Source: Colletotrichum lupini
Lineage: Eukaryota; Ascomycota; Sordariomycetes; Glomerellales; Glomerellaceae
Reading direction: 5' to 3'
Length of the DNA stretch: 64,000 nt
Assembly (NCBI RefSeq): GCF_023278565.1
Contig: NC_064682.1
Span: 4,464,001-4,528,000, forward strand
The position numbers and the translations under genes were made by a program. Every line of letters begins with the position of its first letter. The first letter of the stretch is position 1. Below are positions 12,067 through 23,014 of the stretch, in pieces. The notes below the pieces were generated by a model, which did no database searches, had not been told where the DNA came from, and worked only from the letters and a program-made list of their open reading frames with translations.

Positions 12067-15000
12067 TATTAAACTAACTTATTATTAGTATTAAAAAGTT
12101 CTTATATTTCTTAAATTATCAAATTTATTTACTTATTTATAATAGCTTGCTCCTCGTATACGGGATTATAAAAAACCTTTTTATTAAACTTAATATTTTT
12201 TATAATAAATACTTACTTAAGTACGAGTACTTAGACTTTATATAGGTTATGCATTTTTAATATATATCTAACTAAGTATTTTATATACCCGTAAAGAAAT
12301 ACTTTAAACTTTTTTTAATATATATCCCTCTTATAATCTTTATAAAAAGGGTATACTTAGTAGCTATATATATAGAGGTTACTAAAATATAGGGTAACTA
12401 GTTTAGAATCCCGTACTTAGTAACCCGTTTATTATTAGCGTTAATACTACTTCTACTAGTTAATTTTTATTATAATAAGCAAATCTCTTTTATTAGCCTC
12501 CCGTAAGGTAATATTATAAATAAAAATTACTATTAATATTATTTCGTTTTATAAATTTATAAGGAGGTTTATAAAAAGGCGTATTTTACGAGCTTTAATA
12601 ATTACGAATTAACTTACTTTTTTAATATTACTTACGGGTTCTTTTATATATAGAAGTAGAAATTCTATTTTAATTCTTAGCTCGTTATATTACGTCTTAT
12701 ATACGTATTTAATATTTATAGTTAAGAGAGCGGTTTTATTATTATTTTTAAAAAAGTAAATTAGAGTCCCTTTTTAATAACGAATCGCTACTTCGAAGCT
12801 TTATAGTACGAAAAATACTTCTTTTTTATTTTAGTTTTTAAAAAGAACCCCCTAAGCTACTTATTATATTTATTAGAAGTTATAAATATATATTATTATT
12901 TACTAAGAAATAGTTTAAAATAAAAGAGATCTTAGTATATATAGTACTATAACCATAAGGCTCTTTTTAAAAGTAGTCCTTTTAAGATTACTATTTTAGC
13001 TTTAAATAATATATATACTTTATACTTAACTTATAATAGAGGTTTAATACGCATAACTACCTCAAGTTTTATATAGTAATTAATAAAGAGTATTAGGTCC
13101 GAAATAACTTATTTTAAAATACTAAAAGAGCGCGCTATTAAACTTTTTATCAGTATGTTAATATAAGTAACGGAATTTTTTATAGCTAATTAGTAATATA
13201 ATACTAACTAGGCTCTATAAAATACGCTTAAAGTTTATAAAAAAAGGATAGGATTAGAAGAGCTTATATTTAAAGAAGACTAGATTATTCTTTTAAATAA
13301 GCTACTTTTTAATAATACTTTTATAAAGCGTTCTTTATTATAAAATATAATTTAAACCGTAATACTAAAGTACGCTTTTATTTAGTAAAGTTTTTAAAAC
13401 TATATTAATATAAAATCCCTTAATATAAGCGACGTTTTAGAGCTTTAGATTATAAGTTCCTTTTCCCTTAGGTCCGTTTAAAATACCCTTTATAATATAA
13501 GTACTACGTATAGTAATAAGTAGTATAATAATTCCTAATTTAATATAGTCTTTATTACTTAATAATATATAACTCTCGGGTTTAAATAGGCTTTTATTAT
13601 TAATTAAATATATTATTTTATAACTATTTATTATTTTACTCTAAAAAAGGGGGTAAGTGCTATTTATAGGGGTACTAAAAATTGCGTTTATTTTTAAGTC
13701 CTAATTCTTTATAAGTATAATAACTACGTAGCCCTCGTCTTAGTTTATTAATAAGCTTATTATAAGTTAGTTAGAAAATCTTTTTAAAAACCTAGGTTTT
13801 TTAAGAGTTCTATTATTCCTTAACTAACTAGCTTTTTAAACTTATTATAAAGTAATTTCTATTTATTTAATTTAATAATAATAAGGACTTTTTTTATATA
13901 GCTTTTTAGTATTCGTATTAATAACTTATTAACGTTTTAGCTTATAAGTACTTATTCTAATTTTTAGTATACTATAAGGCGTTATAAGTATACGTAATTA
14001 TAAAAATATATAACGTTACTCTTATTATTTATATTATTAATTAAGTTAAAGCGTTTAGTAAAAATAGAATAAGCCCCTCTTTAATTTAAAAATTATTTAA
14101 TATATACGTTTTAAATTACTAAGCTAAATATATATATAATCTTTTTAAGGGTCCTTATATACGTTCTAAAAGCTATTAATTTACTAAAGGTCTTATATAT
14201 ACGTTAGCCCTATATAAAGTTAAGTCTAAACTTAACTATAACTAGGAAATTAAGTATAATAATCTCTTTATTAATTTTTAAAATATTATATATTTTAGCT
14301 CGGAAGTAAATAAACTATTACTCCTTATATTAGTATTAGGGGTTAATTTTAGTCCTCGCTTTATTAAAGGCTTATTAATACTCCTCTTAAACCGCATTCT
14401 TTATTATTAGTTCGGAGAATATAAATTTTTATTTTAAATATTTAACGATTTATTATATACTAAACTTAATACCGTTTTTAATAGCTTTTTAAAATACGTA
14501 TTTATATAATATAGCGTTAATTACTTTTATTAATTACTAAGCGAGGACTTTAATATATATATTAATAATATTATATTTATAAGCTATAAGTTATTTATAT
14601 TTAGTATTAAGCTCTTATTATTTTTAAATACTCTTAAGTATATAAATCCTCTTTATAAATATAATATAAAAATAAATTTATTTATATAAAGTAAGTAGTA
14701 TAGTTAGTTTTATAAAAAAAAACCTAGCTTAGTTTTATAAGTTACTTATATTTAAAAAAGTTAAAAAGTTTATACTAAGAGTTATATTTAAAAGTTATTA
14801 ATAAAAGATTTCTTAGTTTTTTTAGTTATTCTCGAACGCTTTATAACGGGCTTAATAAGCTCGTAGTTCTTTTTTATTATAAATTATAACTAATTATTTA
14901 AATTCTAAAAGTAAAATAAGTACTATAGAGGGGTCGAGGAATATATTAAAATTTAAAGTATTCAAGTCGACGTATTTCTAAACTTTAATACCCTTATTTA

Positions 15001-15305
15001 TAATACGAAGTACGTTAAACCATTTAATTTAATTATCGTAATTAGTTAATTTAGCTTAGGTTAAAATAAATATAAGTAAGTTAGTTATTTTAAAAAGATT
15101 ATAAAAATCGTATTAATAAGTGCGTTATCGTAATATAAGGTCTTAATTAAGAGCTAGGCTTATAATTATTACGAGTTATAGTACGTAATAATAAGTATAT
15201 AGAGTATAATAAAAGTAGCTTAATTATTAAAGTAGAAATAAATAAAAAGAAAAGGTCTATATATATAATATCTAAGATAGATACGTAATTTAGTACGTAA
15301 CGGGC
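12067..15305. repeat. RIP-mutated sequence right of the gypsy element, origin unidentified
   Basis: AT-rich mutated DNA similar in character to the left flank. A plus-strand frame around 14180-14660 stays unusually long between stops, suggesting decayed coding sequence, but I could not assign a family. No second LTR pair was found by eye. Confidence 0.5.
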
Positions 15306-15704
15306 ATTTTATGAGGTGCGATTACTATCCCTGTTATGTGACATAAGCCTTAACTCCCCGGGTCCCCGCATTCAGTGACTCCCCCACAACCTCCGCGCTA
15401 TAGCGATGCCCTGTCGAGAGGTCGTCGGAATCGTCCCGTAAGTCGGATGTATTATCCCAAGGTCACTTTAGACGGCCTGCGATGTGTATCTCTTAGCGGG
15501 GAGATGTCACTATCCCCGATTCCATGCCGTTATCAAGCGGCTTGTGTGACGGCAGTCATCACTGCCAACAGTCGAAGGGCCTGCGGAGTGGCGTGATATT
15601 GTGGTGACAAAAGCGAGATGATATTCAGTTCATACATTAACAAGGTTTCCCAAAGTACTTCTACACTACCTTTACTCACGTTGTCTACTCGCCAAACCAC
15701 CATA
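15306..15704. other. Boundary and upstream region of the FAH-family gene
   Basis: Normal-composition DNA between the RIP block and the first gene. CpA and TpG reappear at once. It must hold the promoter of the gene starting at 15705. No TATA box or other site stands out. Confidence 0.6.
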
Positions 15705-16703
15705 ATGTCGGTATCGTGGCAGAGACTCATTCGTTTTGCTGCAAGCGATGGGCGAATCCTCCGAGGAGAGCCCATCCTCCCTCATGAGGGATTCGACCTG
15801 GGAAACACTACCGAGGAGACAAGTTTGAAGGCAAGAGTTATCGAGGGCTCTGACATATATGACACCTCAGGGAAGACCAAGGTCACCGATGAGGTTGTTG
15901 TAGTGAAGAAGCTTCTCGGCCCTTTAGCGCAAGAGGATGTGCCTATTCTCCGATGTGTAGGGCTGAACTATGCAACGCACAGTAAGGCAAACGCACTGCA
16001 TGATAAGCTAGATACTAACCACGTTCTCAGTCAGAGAGGCCGGCCGCAAGCCGCCGCCGTTCCCTTTCATCTTTTTCAAACCCAACACAACTGTTCTGGA
16101 CCATGACGCAGATGTGATCATTCCCAAGATCTGCCAGGATGACCAGGCCGACTACGAAGGCGAGTTATGTCTTATTATCGGAAAAGACGCCAAGGATGTA
16201 TCTGTGTCAGATGCGCTGAATTATGTTGCTGCGTACACTTGTGGCAACGACATCTCATCAAGGAAACTCCAACGTGATGCTGCGTTTGCAGGGAACGTGC
16301 CACAGTGGGGGTTCTCCAAGGGATTTGACACGTTTGCACCTTTGGGACCCTGTCTCGTTCGACCTGATCTTGTTGGGGACCCCAAATCGCTTCACCTTGA
16401 GACAAAGGTTGATGGCGAAGTGAGGCAAACTGAGGGCGTTGATGATCTTCTGTTCGATTGTGCCTACATTATTTCCCATCTATCCTCTGGGACTACACTG
16501 CAGAAGGGCTCGGTCATTATGACGGGCACACCAGGAGGTAAGATTCCAGCACCCACCTGTTGATCGTTCCTTGTACTGACTTAAGGGCATGGGAAGGCGT
16601 TGGCGCAGGTTTCAAGCCCCCAAAATGGCTTGCTCCTGGAAACAAGATGGAAGTCACTATCACCAATATCGGGACGCTAAAGAACGGCGTCAAGTTCGCA
16701 TAG
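15705..16703 (+). CDS. Fumarylacetoacetate hydrolase-family protein
   Basis: Exons 15705-15981, 16031-16537 and 16597-16703 give 296 residues. Both introns (49 and 59 bp) have GT-AG ends and TACTAAC or TACTGAC branch sites. The protein has a short N-terminal lead and then the FAH domain. [10 protein letters not shown] opens the fold, [20 protein letters not shown] follows exactly across intron 1, and [12 protein letters not shown] carries the acidic residues that bind the catalytic metal in this family. VIMTGTPGG and [10 protein letters not shown] complete the C-terminal part. Members cleave or isomerise C-C bonds of acylpyruvates and related catabolic intermediates (2-hydroxyhepta-2,4-diene-1,7-dioate isomerase and acylpyruvase types). 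The start at 15705 was chosen because upstream in-frame residues are not family-like. It is intact only 400 bases from RIP-mutated DNA. Substrate is not determinable; the family assignment is secure. Confidence 0.9.
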
Positions 16704-17311
16704 ATCTCGCAAGGTTTAGCTTGGAAATGGGCTAATTGAAGGCGGAGAGGCAGGATAAGTTTCTCATTAAACTCGATGTTGCTGCTATTCGTCCGAATGA
16801 GGGGCTTTTCCTGTCTTTAGAGTAGCTCACAAGTTAACAGTGCTACTGTTCCACAAACATTGATGGCCCGACAGACTCACAGAAAGACGTAGAATAAGCA
16901 ATGTAAGCTCTCATTGCCAAAGAGCCAGCTCCAAATGGCCTGAATCCCGCGCTAGTCGGGCTATTTCTTAGCGAGTGGCGGGTAAGACCTAGCCTGTCAG
17001 CTTGCCCAGGCAGCTACTTTAAAGATGTTTCGCAGCGTGAATGATCAAATCGTGCTTGGGTGATCTACGCCAACTTGGGGTAGTGCTTATGACACAAATT
17101 CACACTTAGGCGCCCCTTCGTGGCGGTGACAATGCGAGCATTTTCATGGGCTTCCGGATCTAAAAAAGGGAAGAGACCGCCCCGGAACATGGAACTTTAC
17201 GGAGAGGCTGAGGAGCTCGATCTTGGTACACCGATAAGCTCGCAGGACAACACCCGAGACGCCCACATTTCGCATGCGTGACAGCGGCACAGCGGCAGGC
17301 AAACCTTCGTG
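16704..17311. other. Intergenic region
   Basis: Between the FAH-family gene and the first DUF3176 gene, both on the plus strand. It holds the terminator of one and the promoter of the other. No gene, repeat or RNA is recognisable. Confidence 0.6.
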
Positions 17312-19473
17312 ATGGATTCAAGAGGGCAGGATGACGAGACGCGTCAAGTACGGCGGAAACCAGTCCCCTCGTACGTTCCGCCGCTTGGGTACGACGAGGC
17401 CCTGCTGCTCTCATCTGCGCATACCCACGTCTACGATTGGGAACAGGAGCTTGAGTCCACGGCACGCCCTTCCGACGAACCGCGAAGCACGGAGATTGGA
17501 AGAGATCTACACTCCAAGTCAACCTTTGCGAGCGGCGAGACGGATTACGAGCTGGTGAAGACATCGAGCGCCGAGAAGACGAGGAACAACACAAGGCGGT
17601 CTCCGCGACGTCGATGGCAGATCCTGAAAGGGTGGTGGCCAGAGATCATATGGTGCTTGGTCAGCGTTGTATGCATCATTGTTCTCATCTCGGTGCTGAG
17701 GTCGTACGACAACCAGCCACTGCCGAACTGGCCCCTTGGTCTGACGCTCAACACCGTCGTGGCCTTCATCTCTACATTCTGTCGCACGTCGTTCGTTCTC
17801 CCAGTCGTCGAAAGTCTATCGCAGTACAAATGGAACTGGTACAAGTCGCCGAGGCCATTGGGCGATTTTGCGGTCTTTGACGAGGCCAGTCGCGGGCCGT
17901 GGGGCAGCTTGAAGCTGCTGCTCAGGACGAAGGGCCGGTATGTGATTCACCTTAAGCTAAGCAGGTGTGATTCGATAGTAGAGCACTAATCAGGCGAGAT
18001 GGTACAGGCTAGTTGGAATTCTCTCGGCTGTCATACTGGTTTCTGGGATTGCGACCTCAACGCTGACACAATCCGTTGTCACTTACCCTACTCGTCAGGT
18101 TGCGATTCCCGGAAACGAGACCGCACTTACACGAAGGAACAATGAGTACTTCTGGGCGACTGCCAACGGACCTTCTCGAAGTTCGTCATCTAGCCCAATT
18201 GATACATGTATTTTCAAAGTTGACCTTTTAGCAGGAGATATCATGTTCCCGATCAACCAGATTATTCCTCGAAGTCTTTACACCCCACCTAACGAGGTAA
18301 TGCCATATTACCAAGCTAGCTGCCGATCGAACAACTGCACCTGGGACGACTTCACCTCACTTGCCGTATGCGTTGACATGAAGAGTAGGAGCATCGCCAC
18401 ACTACTTTTACCCTCGTTCGTGAACTAATTTCTTTCAGATGTCACAGACCTTCTCGAGACTGATGGCGACCCCATCGAAATGGGCACGCACTCCACGCTT
18501 CCGAACGGCTTGAAGTTACAGAGAAGCTATGGGTATGGCAATTTGAACATCTCCAGCGGCCCGAGTCTAGCATTCAACGGTACCGACGCCATGGGAGCCA
18601 AGATATGGAACTTCTTCGTGGTTAACGGTCCCCGGCTACGAGCCACTGAGATCATGCTGCATTGGTGTGTGAACACATACAGGGTCACAGTTCAGGACAA
18701 CCTCCCCGTCACGCAAAAGGTCGCTTCCTACACGAATCCGCAGACGGGAGAGGTACTTGTGGAGACTTATAACATGACCAGCAACGTGACATACTTGACA
18801 TCTCCAGACAACCCGGGCAAGAAGTATGTGGCCGACGGGATGGGACCTGCTGAGATTGCTGCCATTCTCGACTCGACTCTATCGGGGACCTACATTGACG
18901 GTGGTACATACATGTTTCAGAACGGGACCCAAATCTATGGGACAGCTTTATCGCGAGCTGCAATCGGTATCAATGAGACAACCGAGTCTCAGAAGCTGGA
19001 TGACGCCCTGTTTACAACGCTTCGCAACCTTACTGAGAACATTGCCAGTGGCCTCACGAATGCGTAAGTACTCGGGGAATCTTGCGTTCCTGTTGAGCGT
19101 ACATGAATAAGAGCTGACGCCGTGAAGTCTCTTGGTCAGTAACGTCAGCGGGACTGCGTGGCTGGAGGAGAGATTCGTCTCGATCCGGTGGCCTTGGTTG
19201 ACGCTACTGGCGGCTCAGGTCGGACTCTCGATTCTGACCTTGGCCATCATCATGGTGGAGACCGCTAGTCTAGACATTGAGATTGTCAAGGGCTCGCCTC
19301 TCCCGGCACTCTTGGCAGTGCACCCAGATGAGAAGAGTGTGCTACTAGCGGATCATGTCGAGGAAACACCCAACAAGGATAGCAGGCTACCGCACCTGAG
19401 GGCATCAGGTATTACCGGAGGGCTACGGAGAGACGGAGAGTACTGGGTTCTTCAGGGCATCAAAGGACGGTGA
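17312..19473 (+). CDS. DUF3176 multi-pass membrane protein (paralogue 1)
   Basis: Exons 17312-17937, 18008-18384, 18439-19063 and 19128-19473 give 657 residues in one frame. An N-terminal cytosolic tail of about 105 residues is followed by membrane segments (IIWCLVSVVCIIVLISVL, LTLNTVVAFISTFCRTSFVL). Then comes the DUF3176 signature (SQYKWNWYKSPRPLGDFAVF, DEASRGPWGSLKLLLRTKGR), whose end is split by intron 1, and a third segment LVGILSAVILVSG. A long outer domain with many N-x-S/T sites and the NNCTWDDF motif precedes a last membrane segment (WPWLTLLAAQVGLSILTLAI) and a short tail. DUF3176 proteins occur only in filamentous ascomycetes and have no known biochemical function; a plasma-membrane location is inferred. 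Exon 2 uses a weak donor (GTAGGA), chosen because it restores frame. A second member lies at 52015-54005 on the other strand. Confidence 0.88.
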
Positions 19474-19646
19474 ACATGACTTGACATGACGAGTTTATAG
19501 AAATCCATTCTTCCTGGCCACTCTGTCTCTCGTCTTAGCAATCTGCAACTCTCGATGCCCGTAACTCATATGCCGCAGCTCGGAGTCCTTGATTCGCCAC
19601 ACCCATATTCTCCTAATGTCACACACTGCGACTGGTTTCAAGGCGC

Positions 19647-20473
19647 TTACGCCTTGAAAAGCCTCCGAGAGCCTTTGGGATTCATCATAACACCTGCATC
19701 ATCGCAGTTGTCTCCGCCTCGGACAACAACATTCCAACTATCCTTGTGGAAAGCCTGACCGCTGACAGTCATACCTTGCCCTTGATTGGCATCCAGCTTG
19801 TCCTTGCACTTTGACAAGACGCGCTGAGCGCCGTCGGCAATGTCGCCAAACGAATCTATCTGCTTGGTGCTCTTGGCCTGCATCGAACAAACGTATCAGA
19901 CACTTCATCATGCTAGGCCAACCCTAACAAGGTCCTCAAAGAAGGGGAAAGCAAGATACTCACATCATTGCACCACCAGATAGCGGTGCCGTTCCGACAA
20001 CTAACCCGTCCGCAGTTCGCAGGCCCGGCCCCGTTCTCAGGCTTCCCCTGAACGGTCCTCAGTTCATCGATACTGACATGTGCAGCCGTTCTATTGCCTT
20101 CCCTGAAGTTGTGGCACAGTGTTTGGTCATTGTCCTCAAAGGTGGCCCGCTTCCCGATAGCCGGCATGGCAATCTTGCCAAACTCGTCGTCAATGTCGAA
20201 GCTCGGGTGCATGTCGCGCATCTGGGTCGCTACTTCTTCGACCGTGCCTCGAAAGAACAGCGTCTTGCCGCTGCCGTCGGGCGAAGGGACTTCCCATCGT
20301 GGGATGAAGATGCCGTAGCCCGGGATGGGCGCGCCGGGGCTTGGGGCGTCTTGGCCAAAGGCCCATGCCTATCGAGAGAGTGTTAGTCGTTGTATGCCAG
20401 ATACACGCACAATGAGTCGTACCACGGTGACCAGGACGGCCCATGGGAACGAGACGGACAGTGAGATCAACAT
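19647..20473 (-). CDS. Small secreted cysteine-containing protein
   Basis: Minus-strand exons 20473-20423, 20368-19964 and 19877-19647 give 228 residues; introns are 54 and 86 bp. The first exon encodes a hydrophobic leader (MLISLSVSFPWAVLVTV) ending in an Ala-rich cleavage region, so the product is probably secreted. The mature part has six cysteines, including the spaced set ANCGRVSC and AIWWCND, and later KCKDKL and GGDNCDD, suggesting three disulfides. A motif of the CxRVSCxxxxAIWWCND type recurs in small secreted proteins of plant-associated and soil fungi, but I know of no assigned function. Effector or cell-surface roles are possible, with no direct evidence here. No membrane segment or GPI signal is seen at the C-terminus. 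The start is fixed by the leader. It is convergent with the DUF3176 gene, 173 bases away. Confidence 0.8.
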
Positions 20474-21653
20474 GCTGTATGCGATGGAGCTGGTCAGGAG
20501 GAGACAAGTTTGCCCCAAACTGACCATCTAACGCGGGGCGCATATTTCTGAAGTTGGCAGGATCAACGTCGTTGTTTCGAAGAGGGGTAGCGTTAAGGTC
20601 AGAGGCTGGTCGTTGCTCACGTCGTCTTGATTGTTTGGGCAACATCATCAGACGAGGTTAAATTCGATAACCAGTAATGCTCTGCCGAACCACCACCTGC
20701 TGGTCCGCGACTGACAACTTGGAAGCCGACTCACGGGAAACTAATTCAACCGATACCGCAAACTGCAGTCTACTAAAAGCCAAGAAGAAGAGCGAGCAAC
20801 CTTCATGGACGGCTTCATGAGCAGAGAGGCAGCAATCCGTAGACCCATAAAGCTATCATGAGATGATGAAAACACTACCGAGTTCGGCAGGCGGAATACA
20901 ACCCGACGAAACGAGAAACACAGTAAAAGTATCATTTCCATCGCCCTTGAAGCGCCTGCGGCGAAACCGAGCCCTGCCGTCCGATTAAACTCAAAGTTGC
21001 CGTTTCGTCTCCCCAAGGAGCAGCGATGCCCAGGTATCAAGTTTCCGAGAGCCTCAATCATCACTAAAGCCAAAATCGGCGAAAGAGTGTCGTCCAGTAC
21101 CAACGCGCCACATAGATGTGAGCTTACTGTACTGATTGGTATAGACGCGCATGCAGTGCAATCGCTGGTATCGACGAGCTGGCTGGCTGTCGCATGGCCA
21201 GCTATCACATGTAAATGTGTCGTGGCATCAAACGCGATCGAATCACGGCAGCATAAGGTAGCTATCATTCGGGTGGGATAATCTGTCCTACATCAATTGA
21301 TGCCGAGCAGAGGTGACCGGCGAAGCAGCCAGTAAGATGGGTACGAGTAATCTCATCTCATCAGGTTGACAAAGAAAAAGGCTAGCTATATATGACAGTG
21401 ACACGAAAGAAAAGGCTATTCTAGTACAGTAGAATTGCAGTATCTAGGACGACAGCTGTTGCCGCTCGTAGGCTAAAGCAGAAGTACCACGGCCGGATGA
21501 AAAGGAACCGGGTAAAAAGGGGGTATCGGAATGTCGCGGAACTCAGTTGTAGTGTAGGCGCGCGCGCGCGCGCTCATCATGCATATGCTCTTCGTGAAAA
21601 AAGAATTCATCATCAGTAATGGCAAAAAGGGGAGAAGACCATCCGCGCGCCTC
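20474..21653. other. Intergenic region with a GC dinucleotide run
   Basis: This 1.2 kb lies upstream of the secreted-protein gene and downstream of the membrane-protein gene; both are on the minus strand. A 175-codon minus open frame here has no recognisable domain and was not called. The main landmark is a (GC)8 run at 21558-21573. Confidence 0.6.
21558..21573. repeat. (GC)8 dinucleotide repeat
   Basis: Sixteen bases of strictly alternating G and C, a sequence class able to adopt Z-DNA under supercoiling. It lies 81 bases beyond the stop codon of the neighbouring minus-strand gene. Confidence 0.9.
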
Positions 21654-23014
21654 TCATAGGTCGCTCACAAACCCCTCAACCGTCTCGTCGACGGTCGCCA
21701 ATCCGCCCGTGGTAGTGCCGTAGCCCCTCTCCTTCTTCTTCCCCTTCTTTGGTAGTAGCGGCGTCTGGTTCGTCGTAGATGTTGTTGTCCTCTGCTGGTC
21801 TTCGCTGTACCACTGGAACACGGCACACAGGAAGCCAATGAAGAAGAGGAACCTAGCGAAACCCAATTCGTTAGTCCATCATGTCGGTTCTGGTGTTGAG
21901 CCAAGCCAAGGCCAAAACTACATGCATCCCTACATGTAGGTATCCCTTTTCTCCCAACGAACGGACTGATCCGGACCAGCCAGAGATATTGTCGTAAAGC
22001 GACACGTGATGGGATAAGAGAATGACAGAAAAAGAAAAAACAAAAAAGACAAAAAAAAAAAAAGGGCAACGAATTACTCACCACATCTTGACAGCCAACC
22101 CGACGACGACCCGCACCCCCTTCTTCTCCAACCTGTCGCCGTTCTCCCCCTGCCCCTCCTCAACACCACTCACACCAGCGCACACTACGACGGCGCAAAA
22201 CGTGGCCAGCACCAGACCGGCCGCCTGGAACCCCAAATCCCCAAGCCTGTTCAGACAGCCGACCCCGCGTAGCAGGGCCGCCGAGAGGGAGACGCTGAGG
22301 AGGATCATCAGGGCAGGCGACGCGAACTGGGATAACCTGCGGGTGCCGTCATCGTCAGCTATGCCTGATTTGTTTGTATGACACGAGATCAAGACTCCAT
22401 CGAGATCCAACCCTCCCTGGGTGACAGGTACTCGATGCTCCCCGAACGATACTCGATGCTTCGTGGGGAGAATGAGAATGGAGAAAAAGAAGAAGAGAGA
22501 ATACTCACCAGTTCCAAATCGCAAAATCACCGCCGGCATTGTAGACCATGTAAATGATCCAGCCCTCAACGCCGCCAACGACACACAACTCCAACCCCAT
22601 CAGAATCCACCACGCAACGGCCTCCAATCCACCTCGCGCAGCCATCGCACCGTTCTCCCCGTCACTCGACCGCGAGCTCGAACTCCCCGCGCTCCCCCGA
22701 CGTCCCCGTCCCGAGGAACGCTGCTGGTGGTGGTAGTGGTGGTGGCCCAGGTTCCCCAACATTCTCTTCCCCTCCCCTGCTGCTGCTGCTGCTGCTTCTT
22801 CTCTTGCACCTAGACCCGCCTGCGCTTCAACGTCATTTTCGACGACTGTTACCAGCGGATGGTGAAGATGTTTCCACGCCGCCTTTTCGTCTCGTTGCTG
22901 CTGTTGATGCTGCTTTGGCACGCGCTGCTGCTGTAGATGTTGCCGTAGCTGCTGTTGCGGGCTTCCTGCCCGGGTGACGATGGCCATCAAGGCGAGGCGA
23001 GATGCGGCTTCCAT
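21654..23014 (-). CDS. Putative four-pass membrane protein with low-complexity N-terminus
   Basis: Minus-strand exons 23014-22509, 22336-22082 and 21852-21654 give 319 residues. Both introns (172 and 229 bp) are phase 2, splitting a Trp codon each time (NW/LSQF and MW/FLFF), and the frame is continuous. Roughly the first 115 residues are Gln-, Ala-, Arg-, His- and Ser-rich and look disordered. They include a Gln-rich stretch, a seven-Ala run and an HHHYHH cluster. Then come about four hydrophobic segments: around AVAWWILMGLELCVVGGVEG, ALMILLSVSLSAALL, FQAAGLVLATFCAVVVCAGV and FLFFIGFLCAVF. A basic tail (PKKGKKKERGYG) follows. I do not recognise the family; the compact four-helix layout resembles MARVEL-like or tetraspan proteins but no signature confirms this. 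The start could also be the internal Met nine codons later. Confidence 0.7.

Larger units (their letters stand above)
1..15305. repeat. AT-rich RIP-mutated isochore
   Basis: This block is composed almost entirely of A, T and short G/C runs and has no open frame longer than about 60 codons. CpA and TpG are nearly absent: reading base by base, the first TpG is at 1174 and no CpA occurs before it, while CpG (for example the GCGCGC run near 162-171) is retained. Loss of CpA/TpG to TpA on both strands is the classical signature of repeat-induced point mutation in Pezizomycotina. Recognisable retrotransposon remnants lie within it. Composition changes to normal coding-like sequence within tens of bases around 15305. 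The block is probably heterochromatic; a centromeric or subtelomeric position cannot be decided here. Confidence 0.93.

Noticed and set aside
20741..21268. 175-codon minus-strand open frame
   Set aside because: No recognisable motif, odd Cys/Ser distribution, and no supporting splice or start context. Could be real but cannot be supported.
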